DNA from: Serpentinicella sp031432315
Lineage (GTDB): Bacteria; Bacillota; Clostridia; Peptostreptococcales; Natronincolaceae
NCBI RefSeq assembly: GCF_031432315.1
Contig: NZ_JAVKGO010000017.1
Coordinates: forward strand, 1 to 29,867
Direction of reading: 5' to 3'
DNA length: 29,867 bases
Of this stretch, positions 22,219 through 29,867 are shown in pieces (positions within the stretch are counted from its first letter, which is position 1; each line of letters begins with the position of its first letter). The notes beneath the pieces were generated by a model. That model did no database searches. It had not been told where the DNA came from and saw only the letters and a list, made by a program, of their open reading frames with translations. A program made the translations under genes and the position numbers.

Positions 22219-22707
22219 TTATGAAAACACCCTGAATACACCATTACTTAAAGACATTACAGCAATCGCTGCAATTAAATTTCCTACAAGAATTGCTGGA
22301 AAAGCCCATTTAAAACGCATGTCTAAAAGTGCAGCTGCTAAGCTACCACTCCATACACCAGTACCCGGTAGTGGAATAGCGACCACTATAATCAGCCCCC
22401 AGGCGCCATATTTTTGAAGCTTTGTCCCATTGTTGCTTAAAGAACGATCCGTAAGCTTATGGATCAGCTTTTTAAACAACCTCATTTCCTTAAGGTAATT
22501 AAAGATCGGTCTAATTGTAAACAATATAAAAGGTACCGGAATCATACTCCCAATAAAACTAATTGCCGTCGCATGTGTAGGCGTCATACCTAGTGACATT
22601 CCTACAGGAATAGCCCCTCTAAGCTCTATAATTGGCATCGCCGCTGTTATCAAAACCGTCAGCTCTACACTTAAAAAATTAAGTAATGTTCTTAAAATCA
22701 TTTCCAT
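22219..22707 (-). CDS. Small multidrug-export (COG2426) family membrane protein
   Basis: A 162-residue polytopic protein of the 'putative small multi-drug export' family. It shows MPIIELRGAIPVGMSLGM, PTHATAISFIGSMIPVPFIL and the second signature AIPLPGTGVWSGSLAAALLD. Four to five membrane spans. The name rests on weak annotation and transport has not been established. A decayed partial copy lies at 26545-26755 in the same orientation. Its 3' end is 27 bases from the convergent AAA pseudogene. Confidence 0.9.
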   Translation of the reverse strand: MEMILRTLLNFLSVELTVLITAAMPIIELRGAIPVGMSLGMTPTHATAISFIGSMIPVPFILFTIRPIFNYLKEMRLFKKLIHKLTDRSLSNNGTKLQKYGAWGLIIVVAIPLPGTGVWSGSLAAALLDMRFKWAFPAILVGNLIAAIAVMSLSNGVFRVFS

Positions 22708-22788
22708 AAATGTGCCCCTTATTATTAGTCTCTTTAGATAATTTACAACCTATTATCTATTCGGTACAAAATGTTAAAACCCTTCTTT

Positions 22789-22799
22789 ATTATATCATG
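22789..22799 (-). promoter_or_regulatory. Extended -10 promoter of the export-family gene
   Basis: Minus strand CATGATATAAT: TATAAT at 22794-22789 with upstream TG. Confidence 0.5.
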
Positions 22800-22848
22800 T
22801 CAAAGGTTCATCTTGCACCTTTATATTCTTTATCTACCTTCTTATATT

Positions 22849-23290
22849 TTATTTACAAGTAAATAATTTTAGAGCTGATTTATTTTTACCTTGCTTTATT
22901 TTTGAAATAGTATAAGGAGAAATATTTAACTTATGAACAAGTGATTTATCCGTTACATCCCAATAGTCAGTACATAAATGTACGATTATTTTTCTTATAT
23001 TAACGTATTTTCTTTCTTTAGTCCTTCTAAACACAACTTCTTTGCTACACGCTGTATACTTACATACATAGTCAATTATTTCATCCACTTCTATTTTAAA
23101 ATCACTTTGATAAGACACTTTCTTTTCTATATCTTTAATCTTTTCTTGGATATCGTCTTCTCTCAAAACCCAGCCTTTTCAGCAGCTTCTGCATCCCAGG
23201 TCACCTCAAGGATTTCTCGTTCCATTTGATGACTCATTTCATCGAATACCTTAACTTCATCCTTCCCCCACAAGTGCGTCCTCCACCTTT
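22849..23290 (-). pseudogene. Frameshifted remnant with a DnaA-C/HTH-like domain (possible REP-associated transposase C-terminus)
   Basis: Two overlapping frames read as one protein. The first, starting inside the end of the DUF1667 gene, gives SDSWKRWRTHLWGKDE and MSHQMEREILEVTWDAEAAE, ending at TGA (23163-23165). The second, beginning at TTG 23166, is 105 residues and contains ERKYVNIRKIIVHLCTDYWD followed by SLVHKLNISPYTISKIKQGK, a helix-turn-helix reminiscent of the DnaA-C-like tail on some Y1/REP-associated transposases. The shift falls at a TTTT run. The upstream frame lacks a proper start, so an N-terminal part is missing. The transposase assignment is a guess; a small HTH regulator starting at the TTG is the alternative. 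Confidence 0.45.
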
Positions 23291-23298
23291 TCCAAGAA

Positions 23299-23661
23299 TC
23301 ACTCTTTATACATACTTCTAGAAGCTATAATATTGACATCACTTCCTAAAACATTATTAACTAATACCTCCCCAACTCTAATAGGAGCTTCTACTTCTAT
23401 ACGTTTTATTTCCTCCATACATTTGAATACTAACTTTTTCGGTATTGGAGAGCTTGTTTTAACAGGTAACCTATTTAAATGTCCATTAGCTATCTTAACA
23501 GTAGACGTGACTATCCTAGTAGGTCTAGTCTCCTCTTCTATTGCATATAACTTCCCTTTAGCACATTTATTTCCATTAACGCTGTATTCATTAAGTTCTT
23601 TAGCAATTTTGAGAGTACACCCAACCGGGCAAACAATGCATACAATTTGTTTAGATCCCAT
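23299..23661 (-). CDS. DUF1667 domain protein (Cys-containing oxidoreductase partner)
   Basis: A 120-residue protein with the DUF1667 cysteines: CIVCPVGC near residues 8-15 and a further Cys in VNGNKCAKGK, likely ligands of an iron-sulfur cluster or metal. It occurs almost always next to GlpA- and GlpB-like flavoproteins and is thought to act as their third component. Here its start overlaps the end of the upstream oxidoreductase by 11 bases. Length normal. Confidence 0.92.
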   Translation of the reverse strand: MGSKQIVCIVCPVGCTLKIAKELNEYSVNGNKCAKGKLYAIEEETRPTRIVTSTVKIANGHLNRLPVKTSSPIPKKLVFKCMEEIKRIEVEAPIRVGEVLVNNVLGSDVNIIASRSMYKE

Positions 23662-24925
23662 TTTCAGCCCTCCCTTTATCTACGCAAACAGTAATTATAG
23701 GATTCTTCTCAAGTTGTATTTGTTTCAATTGTAGTTTAATAGACTGCATTTCTCCAGGATTCAAACGAGGTTTTTTAAGTTTTTTTACTGTCTCCCCATT
23801 TACTTGAATAACTATATCTGCATTGCAATATACATTGTCTGTTCTCATATATAGTTCTATAGTCTCTTTTTTTTCACTTAGACTAATTTTATGGGGAACA
23901 ACATATCTTATTCCGCAACCCACGTTAATATTAATTGAATCCTGATTATTTAACAATTGTTTTGCAAACTTTGAAGCACTTTTTCCTGCTCTCATACTTT
24001 CTTTGGTCACCCAATCAACCAGGTCGTGTACATGAACTACATTTCCACAGGCAAAAATCCCACTTATATTAGTTTCCATAGATTCATTAACGATAGGACC
24101 TCCTGTAACATTATCAATTTCAACGCCTGCTTTTCTAGATAGTTCATTCTCAGGAATTAGCCCTACTGATAAAAGTAACGTATCACATTCTATATATCTT
24201 TCACTTCCTATTATTAGATTTTTATTCTCATCGACCTTAGCAACTATTACTCCTTCAACTCTTTCTTTTCCCTTTATTTCAATAATTGTATGATTAAGTA
24301 ACAATGGAATATGATAGTCATCTAAGCACTGCACTATATTCCGGGTAAGTCCACCCGAATAAGGCATAAGCTCTAAGACAGCTTCTACCTGGGCCCCTTC
24401 TAACGTTAATCTTCTAGCCATAATTAACCCTATATCACCGGATCCTAAAATTACAGCTTTTTTTCCTACCATATATCCCTCTATGTTAATAGATCGCTGA
24501 GCCATTCCTGCTGTTAATACTCCGGCGGGACGAGTTCCTGGGACACTAATAGCCCCTCTAGTTCTTTCTCTGCATCCCATTGCTAGTATAACAGCTTTTG
24601 CTTGTATACTTATAACTCCCTCTACACTGTTAATAGCTGTTATTACTTTTTTTGGGGATAAATCTATTACCATAGTATCTAACTTATACTCAATTTCCAA
24701 TTTCTCTACTTCTTTAATGAATCTTTCAGCATATTCTGGTCCGGTCAGTTCTTCTTGGAATATATGTAAACCAAAACCATTATGAATACATTGCTGTAAT
24801 ATACCTCCTAATTCTTTATCTCTTTCAATAATCAAAACCTTATCTATACCTTCCTTCTTAGCTTTGATTGCTGCTGCTAGTCCCGCTGGTCCACCTCCAA
24901 CAACCACAATGTCATACTGCATCAT
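23651..24925 (-). CDS. FAD/NAD(P)-dependent oxidoreductase (GlpA-operon partner)
   Basis: A 424-residue flavoprotein. FAD-binding VVVGGGPAGLAAAIKAKKEG lies at the N-terminus, a second Rossmann motif for NAD(P) is AVILGSGDIGLIMARRLT near residue 155, and the FAD-ribityl motif is NISGIFACGNVVHVHD near 285-300. The CxxC disulfide of the thioredoxin-reductase relatives is absent at the expected centre. A beta-rich C-terminal extension (about 340-424) closes the protein. It presumably passes electrons between the GlpA-like enzyme and NAD or another acceptor. Four-base overlap (ATGA) with the upstream gene shows tight coupling. Confidence 0.9.
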   Translation of the reverse strand: MMQYDIVVVGGGPAGLAAAIKAKKEGIDKVLIIERDKELGGILQQCIHNGFGLHIFQEELTGPEYAERFIKEVEKLEIEYKLDTMVIDLSPKKVITAINSVEGVISIQAKAVILAMGCRERTRGAISVPGTRPAGVLTAGMAQRSINIEGYMVGKKAVILGSGDIGLIMARRLTLEGAQVEAVLELMPYSGGLTRNIVQCLDDYHIPLLLNHTIIEIKGKERVEGVIVAKVDENKNLIIGSERYIECDTLLLSVGLIPENELSRKAGVEIDNVTGGPIVNESMETNISGIFACGNVVHVHDLVDWVTKESMRAGKSASKFAKQLLNNQDSININVGCGIRYVVPHKISLSEKKETIELYMRTDNVYCNADIVIQVNGETVKKLKKPRLNPGEMQSIKLQLKQIQLEKNPIITVCVDKGRAENGI

Positions 24926-26424
24926 CCTACGTTCTCCCCCTGACTCTTTACCATTAAAACAACTACTTCATTAATTTTGTTGTACATTTCATTCGCATCT
25001 TTAGAGCTAGTCAAAATATAGGATCCTTTTTTATCTTTTTCTACCTCAGTAATGTCTACTTTTAATTCTCTAGCTATAATTTCCATAACCTTGTGGCCAC
25101 AGAATCCTCCTTGACATCTTCCCATACCACATCGCACTCGCTTTTTTACTCCATCTACCGTTCTTGCTCCTACTTTTCTATGAATAGCATCTACTATCTC
25201 ACCTTCTGTAATATTTTCACACCTGCATATAACCCTACCATATTGAGGGTTATTATTAATTATTTCATTTTTCTCATCATAACTTAGTTCCATAAACCTC
25301 ATCTCTTTTTTCCTTAAGGGATTAAAGTCTTCCTTTTTTTCTAAACCTTCATGAATTTTATGTAGTATTTCTACTACATGTTCTGCAATTGCAGGAGCAG
25401 CAGATAGGCCTGGGGAATCAATACCCGCAACATTTATAAAGCCGTTAGATTCCCTCGACTCTTCTATAATAAAGTCACCTGTATAACTTTTAGCCCTTAG
25501 TCCCGAAAAGCTAGTTATAAGCTTATCGAATGGCAAATTCGCAATTACTCTCGCCCCTTCTTTTTTTAAGACATCTAAGCCCTCGACTGTTGTTCGGAAA
25601 CTTTCCTTATCATATGCTTTTTCGCTGGTAGGACCCAAAAGTAAATTGCCGTGAATGGTTGGTAGAACAACTACTCCTTTTCCTTTCTCAGAAGGACACT
25701 GAAAAACAACGGTATTCACCATGTTCTCTATACCTTTATCAAATAGAAAGTACTGCCCTCTATTAGGCTGGATCTTTAAACTATCACTATTCACCATATT
25801 ATTAATTTCATCAGCGTGTAATCCTGCACAGTTTATAATATATTTTGTTTTAAACTGTTTATATTTAGTAATGACCCTATAATTGCTCTCTTCCTTTTTT
25901 ATATCTATTACCTCAGTGTCTAAAAACAGCTGTGTTCCATTTTCAACAGCATTCTCTGATAGTGCTATTGCCAACTCCCACGGAGAAACGATACCAGTCG
26001 TTGGTGCATATAGTCCACCTAATGCATTACTACTCACATTGGGTTCTAACTCTATTAATCTTTTCCTATTCACAATCTCTACATTTGGAACACCATTTAT
26101 TAAGCCTTTATTATATAATTTATTAATCTTTACCATTTCTTCTTGATTAAATGCAAGAACTAATGAGCCTATTCTTTTAAAAGGTACATCTAGTTCATTG
26201 CAAATTTTATAAAATAATTTGTTTCCTCTCACATTAAGCTTAGCTTTTAATGTTTCGCTATTAGGATCGTAGCCTGCATGAACAATAGCACTATTTGCCT
26301 TAGTTGTTCCATTTGCTATGTCATTTTCTTCTTCTATCAAAGCTACATTTAACTTATACTTAGATAGTTCTCTCGCAACAGAAGTGCCAATAATTCCTCC
26401 TCCAATTATGGTAATATCATACAT
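24922..26424 (-). CDS. GlpA-like FAD-dependent glycerol-3-phosphate dehydrogenase family protein with [2Fe-2S] domain
   Basis: A 500-residue DAO-fold oxidoreductase: DITIIGGGIIGTSVARELSK at the N-terminus, NSAIVHAGYDPNSETLKAKL, and VAGIDSPGLSAAPAIAEHVV. The C-terminus has a BFD-like [2Fe-2S] domain with four cysteines (CRCEN, then VRCGMGRCQGGFC; about residues 399-444). Together with the next two genes it matches the anaerobic GlpA-type cluster found in Clostridia; substrate could be glycerol-3-phosphate or a 2-hydroxyacid. AGGGGGGAT is the ribosome binding site. No glycerol kinase or GlpP gene is in the window. Confidence 0.9.
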   Translation of the reverse strand: MYDITIIGGGIIGTSVARELSKYKLNVALIEEENDIANGTTKANSAIVHAGYDPNSETLKAKLNVRGNKLFYKICNELDVPFKRIGSLVLAFNQEEMVKINKLYNKGLINGVPNVEIVNRKRLIELEPNVSSNALGGLYAPTTGIVSPWELAIALSENAVENGTQLFLDTEVIDIKKEESNYRVITKYKQFKTKYIINCAGLHADEINNMVNSDSLKIQPNRGQYFLFDKGIENMVNTVVFQCPSEKGKGVVVLPTIHGNLLLGPTSEKAYDKESFRTTVEGLDVLKKEGARVIANLPFDKLITSFSGLRAKSYTGDFIIEESRESNGFINVAGIDSPGLSAAPAIAEHVVEILHKIHEGLEKKEDFNPLRKKEMRFMELSYDEKNEIINNNPQYGRVICRCENITEGEIVDAIHRKVGARTVDGVKKRVRCGMGRCQGGFCGHKVMEIIARELKVDITEVEKDKKGSYILTSSKDANEMYNKINEVVVLMVKSQGENVG

Positions 26425-26435
26425 TTTATCCCCCC

Positions 26436-26537
26436 CTAATTCTGCAGTTTTTCCGGTATATTTGCAATAAAAAGATTAACAAAGTTTGTTCCCTCTCCCT
26501 CTGTAAAGTGAATCATTTGATCAGAAAGGATATTCAT
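26436..26537 (-). CDS. Small leader ORF or gene remnant upstream of the GlpA-like gene
   Basis: A 33-codon frame (MNILSDQMIHFTEGEGTNFV and 13 more residues) ends 11 bases before the GlpA-like ATG, overlapping its ribosome binding site region. Composition looks coding but no good Shine-Dalgarno precedes the ATG. It could be the C-terminal relic of a lost gene. No family recognised. Confidence 0.25.
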   Translation of the reverse strand: MNILSDQMIHFTEGEGTNFVNLFIANIPEKLQN

Positions 26538-26544
26538 TTATTTA

Positions 26545-26755
26545 GCTTGCTTATCAGCTTTTTAAACAACCTCCATTTTCTTTAAGGTAGTTAAAATTAA
26601 TATAATGGTGAACATTGTAAAATGTAGCATAATCTATAAAACTAATTGCCGTAGCATGTGTAGTCGTTATTCGTAGTGACATTCCGACAGAAATAGTACC
26701 TCTAAGCTCTATAATTGGCTTCGCTCTGTTAATAAGAACTCTTAACATAGTTTTA
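26545..26755 (-). pseudogene. Decayed partial copy of the small multidrug-export gene
   Basis: Encodes KPIIELRGTISVGMSLRI and TTHATAISFID, clearly the same as residues 23-54 of the gene at 22219-22707, then diverges with deletions and frame changes. The DNA of the two copies is alike over most of about 200 bases, including the KKLIHK region (CAGCTTTTTAAACAACCTC). Only the N-terminal part remains. Confidence 0.85.
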
Positions 26756-26789
26756 TTCTCTTGCTTTTATTTTAAAATCTTTTAACTTT

Positions 26790-26822
26790 AAAGCCCAAGG
26801 ACATCAATGCCCTCGAGCTTCA
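26790..26822 (-). terminator. Probable terminator of the glucosaminidase gene
   Basis: Minus strand AAGCTCGAGG pairs with CCTTGGGCTT (two G-U pairs) around GCATTGATGT; the following sequence is only moderately T-rich. Confidence 0.5.
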
Positions 26823-26826
26823 AAAG

Positions 26827-28707
26827 TTACTTTTTATAAATTGGAATATTAAATTGAAGTGGTATAAAGTTTCTCATACAGATTTCAAGCATTAAATCCA
26901 TATTTCTAGTCTGTTTTGTTGCCCAGCCTATGTCAGTTGCATATTGTTCATAGCCAGGATTTATCGGATTCCATCTCATTTTATACAGTGTGTCTTGGCT
27001 TCTCTTAGTATATCGATCTGCAATCCATTTTGCCCCACCAATAATTGCATCTTCCGGTGTGAACCAACCTTGTTTATATGCATATTCGGCTCCTAATCGT
27101 TTAGCCTCTCCATCAAAAGCTCCTATGCCGTATATATTGTATACGACTCTAGGTGTCACACTTTTACCATCAACTTTATCTACTCTTATCCCTGTAGCTA
27201 AATCGGATGTTCCATTCCCCGTTTCTAATAAGGCATGGGCTAATAAATATATTTCATTAATATTATTAGATCTACCTGCTTCTATAAAAGCTTGTCCCTT
27301 ACCGTCAAGTATACCTTTTCCTCTAAGCTCATTGTTTAAATTGCTTGCTGATATACCAGAACTCCCTGATAATACAAGAAATTGATACATCTGATTTGGT
27401 ATTGTTCTTACTCTTTTTACATGGTCATTAGAAATCCACCCTGTAAAACCACTTGCTGTAGTTATTTTATACCACCCTTCGGATGATACATCGTGGTAAG
27501 TATATACTTCACCTCTATTTACATGGTCAAGTACATTTCCACTTACAGGTGTACTCCTTACTCTCAATCCATTCCCTGTAACTTCAATGGTTCTTGCTTC
27601 AGGCATTTTTTCTGGATAACTAATCAAGGCAGTATACCATCCAGCTATCCAACCACTATGACCGTTAGCAGTGATTTTATACCATCCATCTTTCTCGTCT
27701 TCTATTGTATATATTTCATTACGTGAGACTGAAGTTACTATATTATAACTAGTACTTGGACCACGTCTTACATTTAATGCACTCGCCGTAATCTGCAGTG
27801 ACTGTGGATGATCTATATTATTTGCTGGAGAAAAATGTAAGAAATTTAGTGGGTCTAAGTGATATGCAACATCTTCACGCTTAGCAGACTGCCAACCTTT
27901 ACCATACAAATCAGTCTGTGGATCTCTAGTCATCTGGATATCTAATACTTCTTTAAATGTTCTATTATAATAAGTACTTTGGTAAGCAATAGTAGGAAGC
28001 ACGTTAATTACAGAATACCTATGGCTATCTAATCTCTCTTCACTTTCTTTATCCTTTATATGTACACCATATCGATAGTTTCCTGCTTTTTTTGGCGTCC
28101 AATCAAATATACCTGNNNNNNNNNNNNNNNNNNNNNNNNNNNNNNNNNNNNNNNNNNNNNNNNNNNNNNNNNNNNNNNNNNNNNNNNNNNNNNNNNNNNN
28201 NNNNNNNNNNNNATTTGTACTACTTCCTGTTGCCTTTATCCTTTGTACGCTTCTTTCTATGCCATTTCCTTCTATTACTAGACTTTCTAATTCTGTTGGT
28301 AGTGGTTTGATCTCAATATCTTCGTACCTATGGCTATCTAATCTTTCTTCACTTTCTTTATCCTTTATATGTACACCATATCGATAGTTTCCTGCTTTTT
28401 TTGGCGTCCAATCAAATATACCTGATTCCCCATAATCTCTTACCATTCTCCATCTATTTTCACTTAAATCATTCACCCAAAATTGATACAATACACCATT
28501 TGTACTACTTCCTGTTGCCTTTATCCTTTGTACGCTTCTTTCTATGCCATTTCCTTCTATTACTAGACTTTCTAACTCTGTTGGTAGTGCACTGGTAGTT
28601 ATTCCTTCTGCAGATGCATTTACATTAATGAAAATTGAAAAAATAATATTAGTCATAATCATAAGTGCTATGTAAGTAGGGCGTCTAATAACATTTTTTT
28701 TAATCAT
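26827..28707 (-). CDS. Secreted GH73/LytD-type N-acetylglucosaminidase with triple-Tyr repeats and SH3 domains
   Basis: Peptidoglycan hydrolase, 626 residues as assembled with a gap of unknown bases. Signal peptide (1-33), then at least two near-identical Y_Y_Y-type repeats (GVLYQFWVNDLSENRWRMV, GNYRYGVHIKDKESEE) that probably bind wall polymer. Next comes the start of the glucosaminidase region (TFKEVLDIQMTRDPQTDLYG, YHLDPLNFLHF), then two bacterial SH3 domains (SALNVRRGPSTSYNIVTSV; NGLRVRSTPVSGNVLDHV), each with a GWYKIT strand, and finally the catalytic part with the Glu of LLAHALLETGNGTSDLATG. The SH3 pair is thus inserted between two parts of the enzyme. Role: autolysis or cell separation. 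Confidence 0.9.
   Translation of the reverse strand: MIKKNVIRRPTYIALMIMTNIIFSIFINVNASAEGITTSALPTELESLVIEGNGIERSVQRIKATGSSTNGVLYQFWVNDLSENRWRMVRDYGESGIFDWTPKKAGNYRYGVHIKDKESEERLDSHRYEDIEIKPLPTELESLVIEGNGIERSVQRIKATGSSTNXXXXXXXXXXXXXXXXXXXXXXXXXXXXXXXXXGIFDWTPKKAGNYRYGVHIKDKESEERLDSHRYSVINVLPTIAYQSTYYNRTFKEVLDIQMTRDPQTDLYGKGWQSAKREDVAYHLDPLNFLHFSPANNIDHPQSLQITASALNVRRGPSTSYNIVTSVSRNEIYTIEDEKDGWYKITANGHSGWIAGWYTALISYPEKMPEARTIEVTGNGLRVRSTPVSGNVLDHVNRGEVYTYHDVSSEGWYKITTASGFTGWISNDHVKRVRTIPNQMYQFLVLSGSSGISASNLNNELRGKGILDGKGQAFIEAGRSNNINEIYLLAHALLETGNGTSDLATGIRVDKVDGKSVTPRVVYNIYGIGAFDGEAKRLGAEYAYKQGWFTPEDAIIGGAKWIADRYTKRSQDTLYKMRWNPINPGYEQYATDIGWATKQTRNMDLMLEICMRNFIPLQFNIPIYKK
28018..28600 (-). repeat. 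Tandem intragenic repeat with sequencing gap
   Basis: Two nearly identical coding repeats of the glucosaminidase gene. Bases 28116-28212 (97 N) fall inside the inner copy at the part corresponding to 28425-28497 of the outer copy, which is only 73 bases. Unit length is 309 by left-hand landmarks and 285 by right-hand landmarks, so the gap is overestimated by 24 bases or hides extra sequence. Confidence 0.85.
28116..28212. other. Assembly gap (97 undetermined bases)
   Basis: Run of N inside the repeat region of the glucosaminidase gene, probably a collapsed repeat. A larger number of repeat units in the real genome is possible. Confidence 0.95.
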
Positions 28708-28909
28708 ATTAAATTTCCCCCTTTTTCCTAGTTATATTATAACATTATACCAAAGAAAATAGCTTTAATATATATATATCTACTTTATTTTACATGATGA
28801 ATTGTAATATTAAGTGCAACACCAAAAAAATATGGCTAAAGTAAAGCAGCCCATAACAGCTTCGTGTAAAATGTAAGTAACCACACCAAGACATACACGT
28901 AGGTCTATT

Positions 28910-29462
28910 ATGAGCTACGAACATCTTATCACATTTGAAAGAGCGCGTATAGAAACCTTTTACGAACAAGGAAATTCCATTCGTGCTATCGCTAAAAAAT
29001 TAGACCGGCTACCATCTACTATCTCAAGGGATTAAAACGCAATTCACAAAAAGGATGTTCTACATCTGAAAAGGCACAAGATTGCTATAATGAACGTAGA
29101 TTTAATTGTGGTCGTATTGGTAAATAGTCTCCAGATTTAGCTGACATTATTAATGAAAAGTTCAAACTTACTTGGTCACCAGAACAAATCGTAGGTCGAT
29201 TATTTCAAGGTTCTCTAAGCTTTAAAACGGTTTATCGTTGGATTTATCAAGGATTATTAATAAACCAAGATTTAAAAGTTCTTCGTCACAAAGGAAAGCG
29301 TCAGAAACCCCGAGAAACAAGAGGACGATTTAACATAGGGACCTCTATCAAGAATCTGGCAAAAGAAGTTAGAAAACGAGAATCATTTGGTCATGGGGAA
29401 CTTGATAGTGTAGTCTCAAGTCGTAGTAAAAGCAGGTTCTATAATAAATGTTGGGGTGGTTA
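28910..29462 (+). pseudogene. IS30-family transposase, frameshifted and internally deleted
   Basis: Starts well (ITFERARIETFYEQGNSIRA, IAKKLDRLPSTISRD), then TAA interrupts. One frame over the protein resumes with KRNSQKGCSTSEKAQDCYNE, an in-frame TAG, SPDLADIINEKFKLTWSPEQ, FKTVYRWIYQGLL, RGRFNIGTSIKNLAKEVRKR and ESFGHGELDSVVSSRSKS. It then ends early (RFYNKCWGG), lacking most of the DDE domain. At least one frameshift, one nonsense codon and a deletion. A possible left end (ATTAAGTGCAAC) is near 28810. Confidence 0.85.
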
Positions 29463-29558
29463 ATACTCCAGCATTTTTTAATTCAAAAAATAATGCACTT
29501 ATTGAAAATACCTGCTAGAATCTAGTTGCTCAAACCAAATTCAAAGGTGGTTTATCAA

Positions 29559-29867
29559 TAAATTCCACTCTAATTTTATCAATAATCTATTAAATTTAAA
29601 AGAGGTAATAGTAACTAAAATTTCTCATGGTGATGCTTTTGTAAAAATCTTTTGAAAAACAAAGCCTCGTGAACATACTTGTCCTCGCTGTAAAGCTAAA
29701 ACATCTAAAATTCATGATTATCGAGAACAACCATCAAAAACTTACCCTTCAATTTAAACACGTTTACCTGGTTCTTAAGAAAAGGCGTTGTGTATGCTCC
29801 TGTGGTAAACGTTTTTATGAGGAATATGATTTTCTTCCTCGCTATCATCGAATGACTAATCGGTTAG
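29559..29867 (+). pseudogene. ISL3-family transposase N-terminus, degenerate, cut by the window edge
   Basis: NFINNLLNLKEVIVTKISHG leads into the zinc-binding region KPREHTCPRCKAKTSKIHDY, with a TGA in between (29653-29655). After a frameshift the family sequence continues as QFKHVYLVLKKRRCVCSCGK and RFYEEYDFLPRYHRMTNRL up to the end of the window. The CxxC...CxC pattern is that of the ISL3 zinc ribbon. Insertion next to the IS30 remnant marks an IS graveyard. Confidence 0.8.

Noticed and set aside
23333..23734. Plus-strand 133-codon frame
   Set aside because: Antisense of the DUF1667 gene and the end of the flavoprotein gene, both strongly supported.
26425..26540. Riboswitch or antiterminator leader for the flavoprotein operon
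   Set aside because: No conserved riboswitch core or terminator hairpin can be recognised; a short reading frame explains part of the sequence as well.
28910..29867. A functional composite transposon
   Set aside because: Both transposase genes carry frameshifts and stop codons, and no matched terminal repeats enclosing them could be identified.

Overview
The window is AT-rich chromosomal DNA from a Gram-positive, low-GC anaerobe. The Clostridia fit best, perhaps an Alkaliphilus/Natronincola-like lineage; that placement is inference from gene content. Pointers are a CpsB-type PHP phosphatase with a split BY-kinase and Wzz partner, an LCP protein, a ComK-like protein, SpoIID and dockerin/cohesin proteins, a LytD-type glucosaminidase, a DUF1667-linked flavoprotein operon, consensus sigma-A promoters and strong purine-rich Shine-Dalgarno sites.

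Layout. (1) 126-2358, minus strand: wzz-like, BY-kinase, phosphatase, the start of a capsule/exopolysaccharide locus. (2) 2643-4104, minus strand: orphan sigma-70-like factor, DUF1659, DUF2922 and YvrJ genes ending in a terminator. (3) 4343-5047, plus strand: a ComK-like gene whose promoter carries a perfect GAAC-N4-GTTC LexA-type box. (4) 5059-9143: a SWIM/SNF2 helicase flanked by related MITE-like repeats in inverted orientation and by short tandem arrays. (5) 9217-15766: LCP protein, PAP2 phosphatase, then a three-gene plus-strand operon encoding a secreted SpoIID-SH3-dockerin protein and two membrane-anchored cohesin proteins. This operon is the most striking system here: a cohesin-dockerin assembly apparently devoted to peptidoglycan rather than cellulose. 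(6) 15765-17194: GDPD and VanZ-like genes around a large inverted repeat.

(7) 17340-22191 is a decaying defence/toxin island: a complete type I toxin-antitoxin locus (36-residue holin-like toxin with convergent antisense RNA), AbiEi with a broken AbiEii, a HEPN/MNT pair, an acidic lipoprotein and an AAA ATPase pseudogene, interspersed with 11-bp and 8-bp tandem arrays and a three-copy terminator-like repeat. (8) 22219-26755: small multidrug-export-family membrane protein, a frameshifted transposase-like remnant, a three-gene flavoprotein operon (GlpA-like dehydrogenase, FAD/NAD oxidoreductase, DUF1667), and a decayed second copy of part of the export gene. (9) 26827-29867: a GH73 autolysin interrupted by an assembly gap inside its repeats, then decayed IS30 and ISL3 transposases.

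The functional thread is cell-envelope building and remodelling (polysaccharide control, polymer attachment, lipid-carrier recycling, peptidoglycan hydrolysis and its scaffolding), interrupted by repeat-rich accessory DNA in which several genes have been truncated.
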